Source: Verrucomicrobiales bacterium
GTDB taxonomy: Bacteria; Verrucomicrobiota; Verrucomicrobiia; Limisphaerales; JAYPXF01
Direction of reading: 5' to 3'
Assembly: GCA_002715965.1 (NCBI GenBank)
Contig: PBAL01000093.1
Location: 1-60,437 of the forward strand
Length of the DNA stretch: 60,437 nucleotides
Shown: positions 59,765 to 60,437 of the stretch, piece after piece
Numbering within the stretch: the first letter of the stretch is position 1
Layout: each line of letters begins with the position of its first letter
Notes under the pieces: model-generated
The model's input: only the letters and a program-made list of their open reading frames with translations
Told to the model about the DNA's origin: nothing
Databases searched by the model: none
Made by a program: the position numbers and the translations under genes

Positions 59765-60437
59765 TCAATCGTGCAACTGCAACAAACTGGGATGCGCCCC
59801 GGGAGTAGAGCCATTCAATTTGCGCGCGGCAGTCAGCACGGCGTCCGGACCGATGCCGGACATGCAGGGATACGGTTTGGATTTGTCGCAGACAAACTTG
59901 CGGGTGCGCTTGCATTCGCAGTCGCCCAGCACCAATTCATGTCGGCACTTCCACGGATGCCAGCTCCACTCCGATGAAGGGCCGAACAGGGCAACGATCC
60001 GCGTTTGCATGGCGGCCGCCAGGTGCATGGCTACGGTGTCGACCCCCAGGAACATCTTCGCCCCACCCAGGAGCCGGCCAAATCCATCGATGTTGAATTG
60101 CCCATCGGTGGTCGCGTGTTCACCTCCAAATGCCTTGCGGATTGCCGCCACCATTTCCCGTTCACGTGCGTCCGGTCCGCAGGAGAATACGATGCGACAG
60201 TCAAACTCCTTCGCGATCGTGTCCGCCACCTTGGTCCAATGTTCCGGCAGCCATTCCTTGAACAACCACCGACTGGGCGGATGAATCACGACGTAGTCAC
60301 CGTTCAGATCAACCTCCGGCAGTTTCTTCGCCAGATCTTCCACCGTGGTCGTGGGATAAAATCGCAACGGACCAACTTCGCCCGTCAATCCCGTGCAATC
60401 CAGCACGGTCTGAAAATCCTTCAGCACCTGATGCTCC
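59765..60437 (-). CDS. Glycosyltransferase family 9 (heptosyltransferase type), partial
   Basis: The C-terminal 220 or more residues of a GT9 enzyme; the 5' end lies beyond the window (frame open at 60437). Seen: YVVIHPPSRWLFKEWLPEHWTKVADTI, FSCGPDAREREMVAAI, FGRLLGGAKMFLGVDTVAMHLAAAM and IVALFGPSSEWSWHPW, the usual GT-B C-terminal domain of the ADP-heptose:LPS heptosyltransferase family (WaaF/RfaQ). It suggests a Gram-negative envelope and a core-type polysaccharide locus. Together with the GT4 and methyltransferase genes it forms a same-strand set, separated from them by the hairpin-rich gap. Confidence 0.87.
   Translation of the reverse strand, partial: EHQVLKDFQTVLDCTGLTGEVGPLRFYPTTTVEDLAKKLPEVDLNGDYVVIHPPSRWLFKEWLPEHWTKVADTIAKEFDCRIVFSCGPDAREREMVAAIRKAFGGEHATTDGQFNIDGFGRLLGGAKMFLGVDTVAMHLAAAMQTRIVALFGPSSEWSWHPWKCRHELVLGDCECKRTRKFVCDKSKPYPCMSGIGPDAVLTAARKLNGSTPGAHPSLLQLHD

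Noticed and set aside
1..60437. CRISPR array, rRNA operon or replication origin
   Set aside because: No regularly spaced direct repeats, no rRNA-like sequence and no DnaA-box cluster or origin-associated genes were seen.

Overview
The window looks like a chromosomal segment of a PVC-superphylum bacterium, most likely a Verrucomicrobiota member. The evidence is the planctomycete/verrucomicrobial families DUF1501, DUF1552, DUF1549/DUF1553, DUF1592/1588 and DUF1080, a sulfatase, a very long GreA-domain protein like those known from PVC bacteria, a YfhO-type membrane protein at both ends, and a giant secreted protein ending in an FFRL-type tail. No rRNA, replication origin, CRISPR array or intact mobile element was seen.

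Layout. 1-1.4 kb: pdxJ-acpS (vitamin B6 and acyl-carrier-protein activation). 1.5-10.2 kb: a YfhO-type membrane protein and a 2,055-residue secreted metzincin-like protein with Calx-beta, delta-60, Ig-like and beta-propeller repeats. 10.2-17.5 kb: housekeeping and small genes (DUF1802-maf, a PNPOx-like flavoprotein, a CusF-SCO lipoprotein, long GreA, rsmB, an SGNH hydrolase). 17.8-36 kb: an accessory carbohydrate-type region. It holds a sulfatase with an atypical active-site motif, three consecutive Gfo/Idh/MocA oxidoreductases, a DUF1080-esterase fusion, two divergent two-gene modules (PSD1-DUF1501 and DUF1592-DUF1552), an MSOX-like flavin oxidase and a BNR-4 protein. 36-37 kb is a gene graveyard with remnants of a Cache sensor and of a phospholipase D/cardiolipin synthase. 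37-42.3 kb: PQQ-type sugar dehydrogenase, a NarX/NarL-type two-component pair with a clear terminator, and a D-aminoacylase-type amidohydrolase. 42.5-48 kb: DUF2851, then a tightly packed rarA - 5-formyl-THF cyclo-ligase - rny operon. 48-54 kb: PQQ-like propeller protein, a second DUF1501, a second YfhO-type protein. 54-60.4 kb: metF, tRNA-Arg(TCG), a decayed MuA/MuB-type transposable element that cuts a glycosyltransferase gene, then a surface-polysaccharide set (GT4, methyltransferase, GT9).

How genes work together. The central region suggests uptake or breakdown of a modified (possibly sulfated or acetylated) glycan or cyclic sugar: sulfate and ester removal outside the cell, redox conversion by the three Gfo/Idh enzymes, and membrane or periplasmic oxidation by c-heme-containing DUF1549/1592 proteins with Tat-exported DUF1501/1552 partners. 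This is inference from content and gene order. Dispersed repeats (REP-like palindromes, heptamer tracts and a two-module repeat present near 34.3 kb and 44.2 kb) occupy several intergenic regions.

Starts were moved downstream of the longest open frame wherever a signal peptide, family N-terminus or ATG supported it; these choices are stated per gene. All family assignments come from reading motifs by eye, without database searches.
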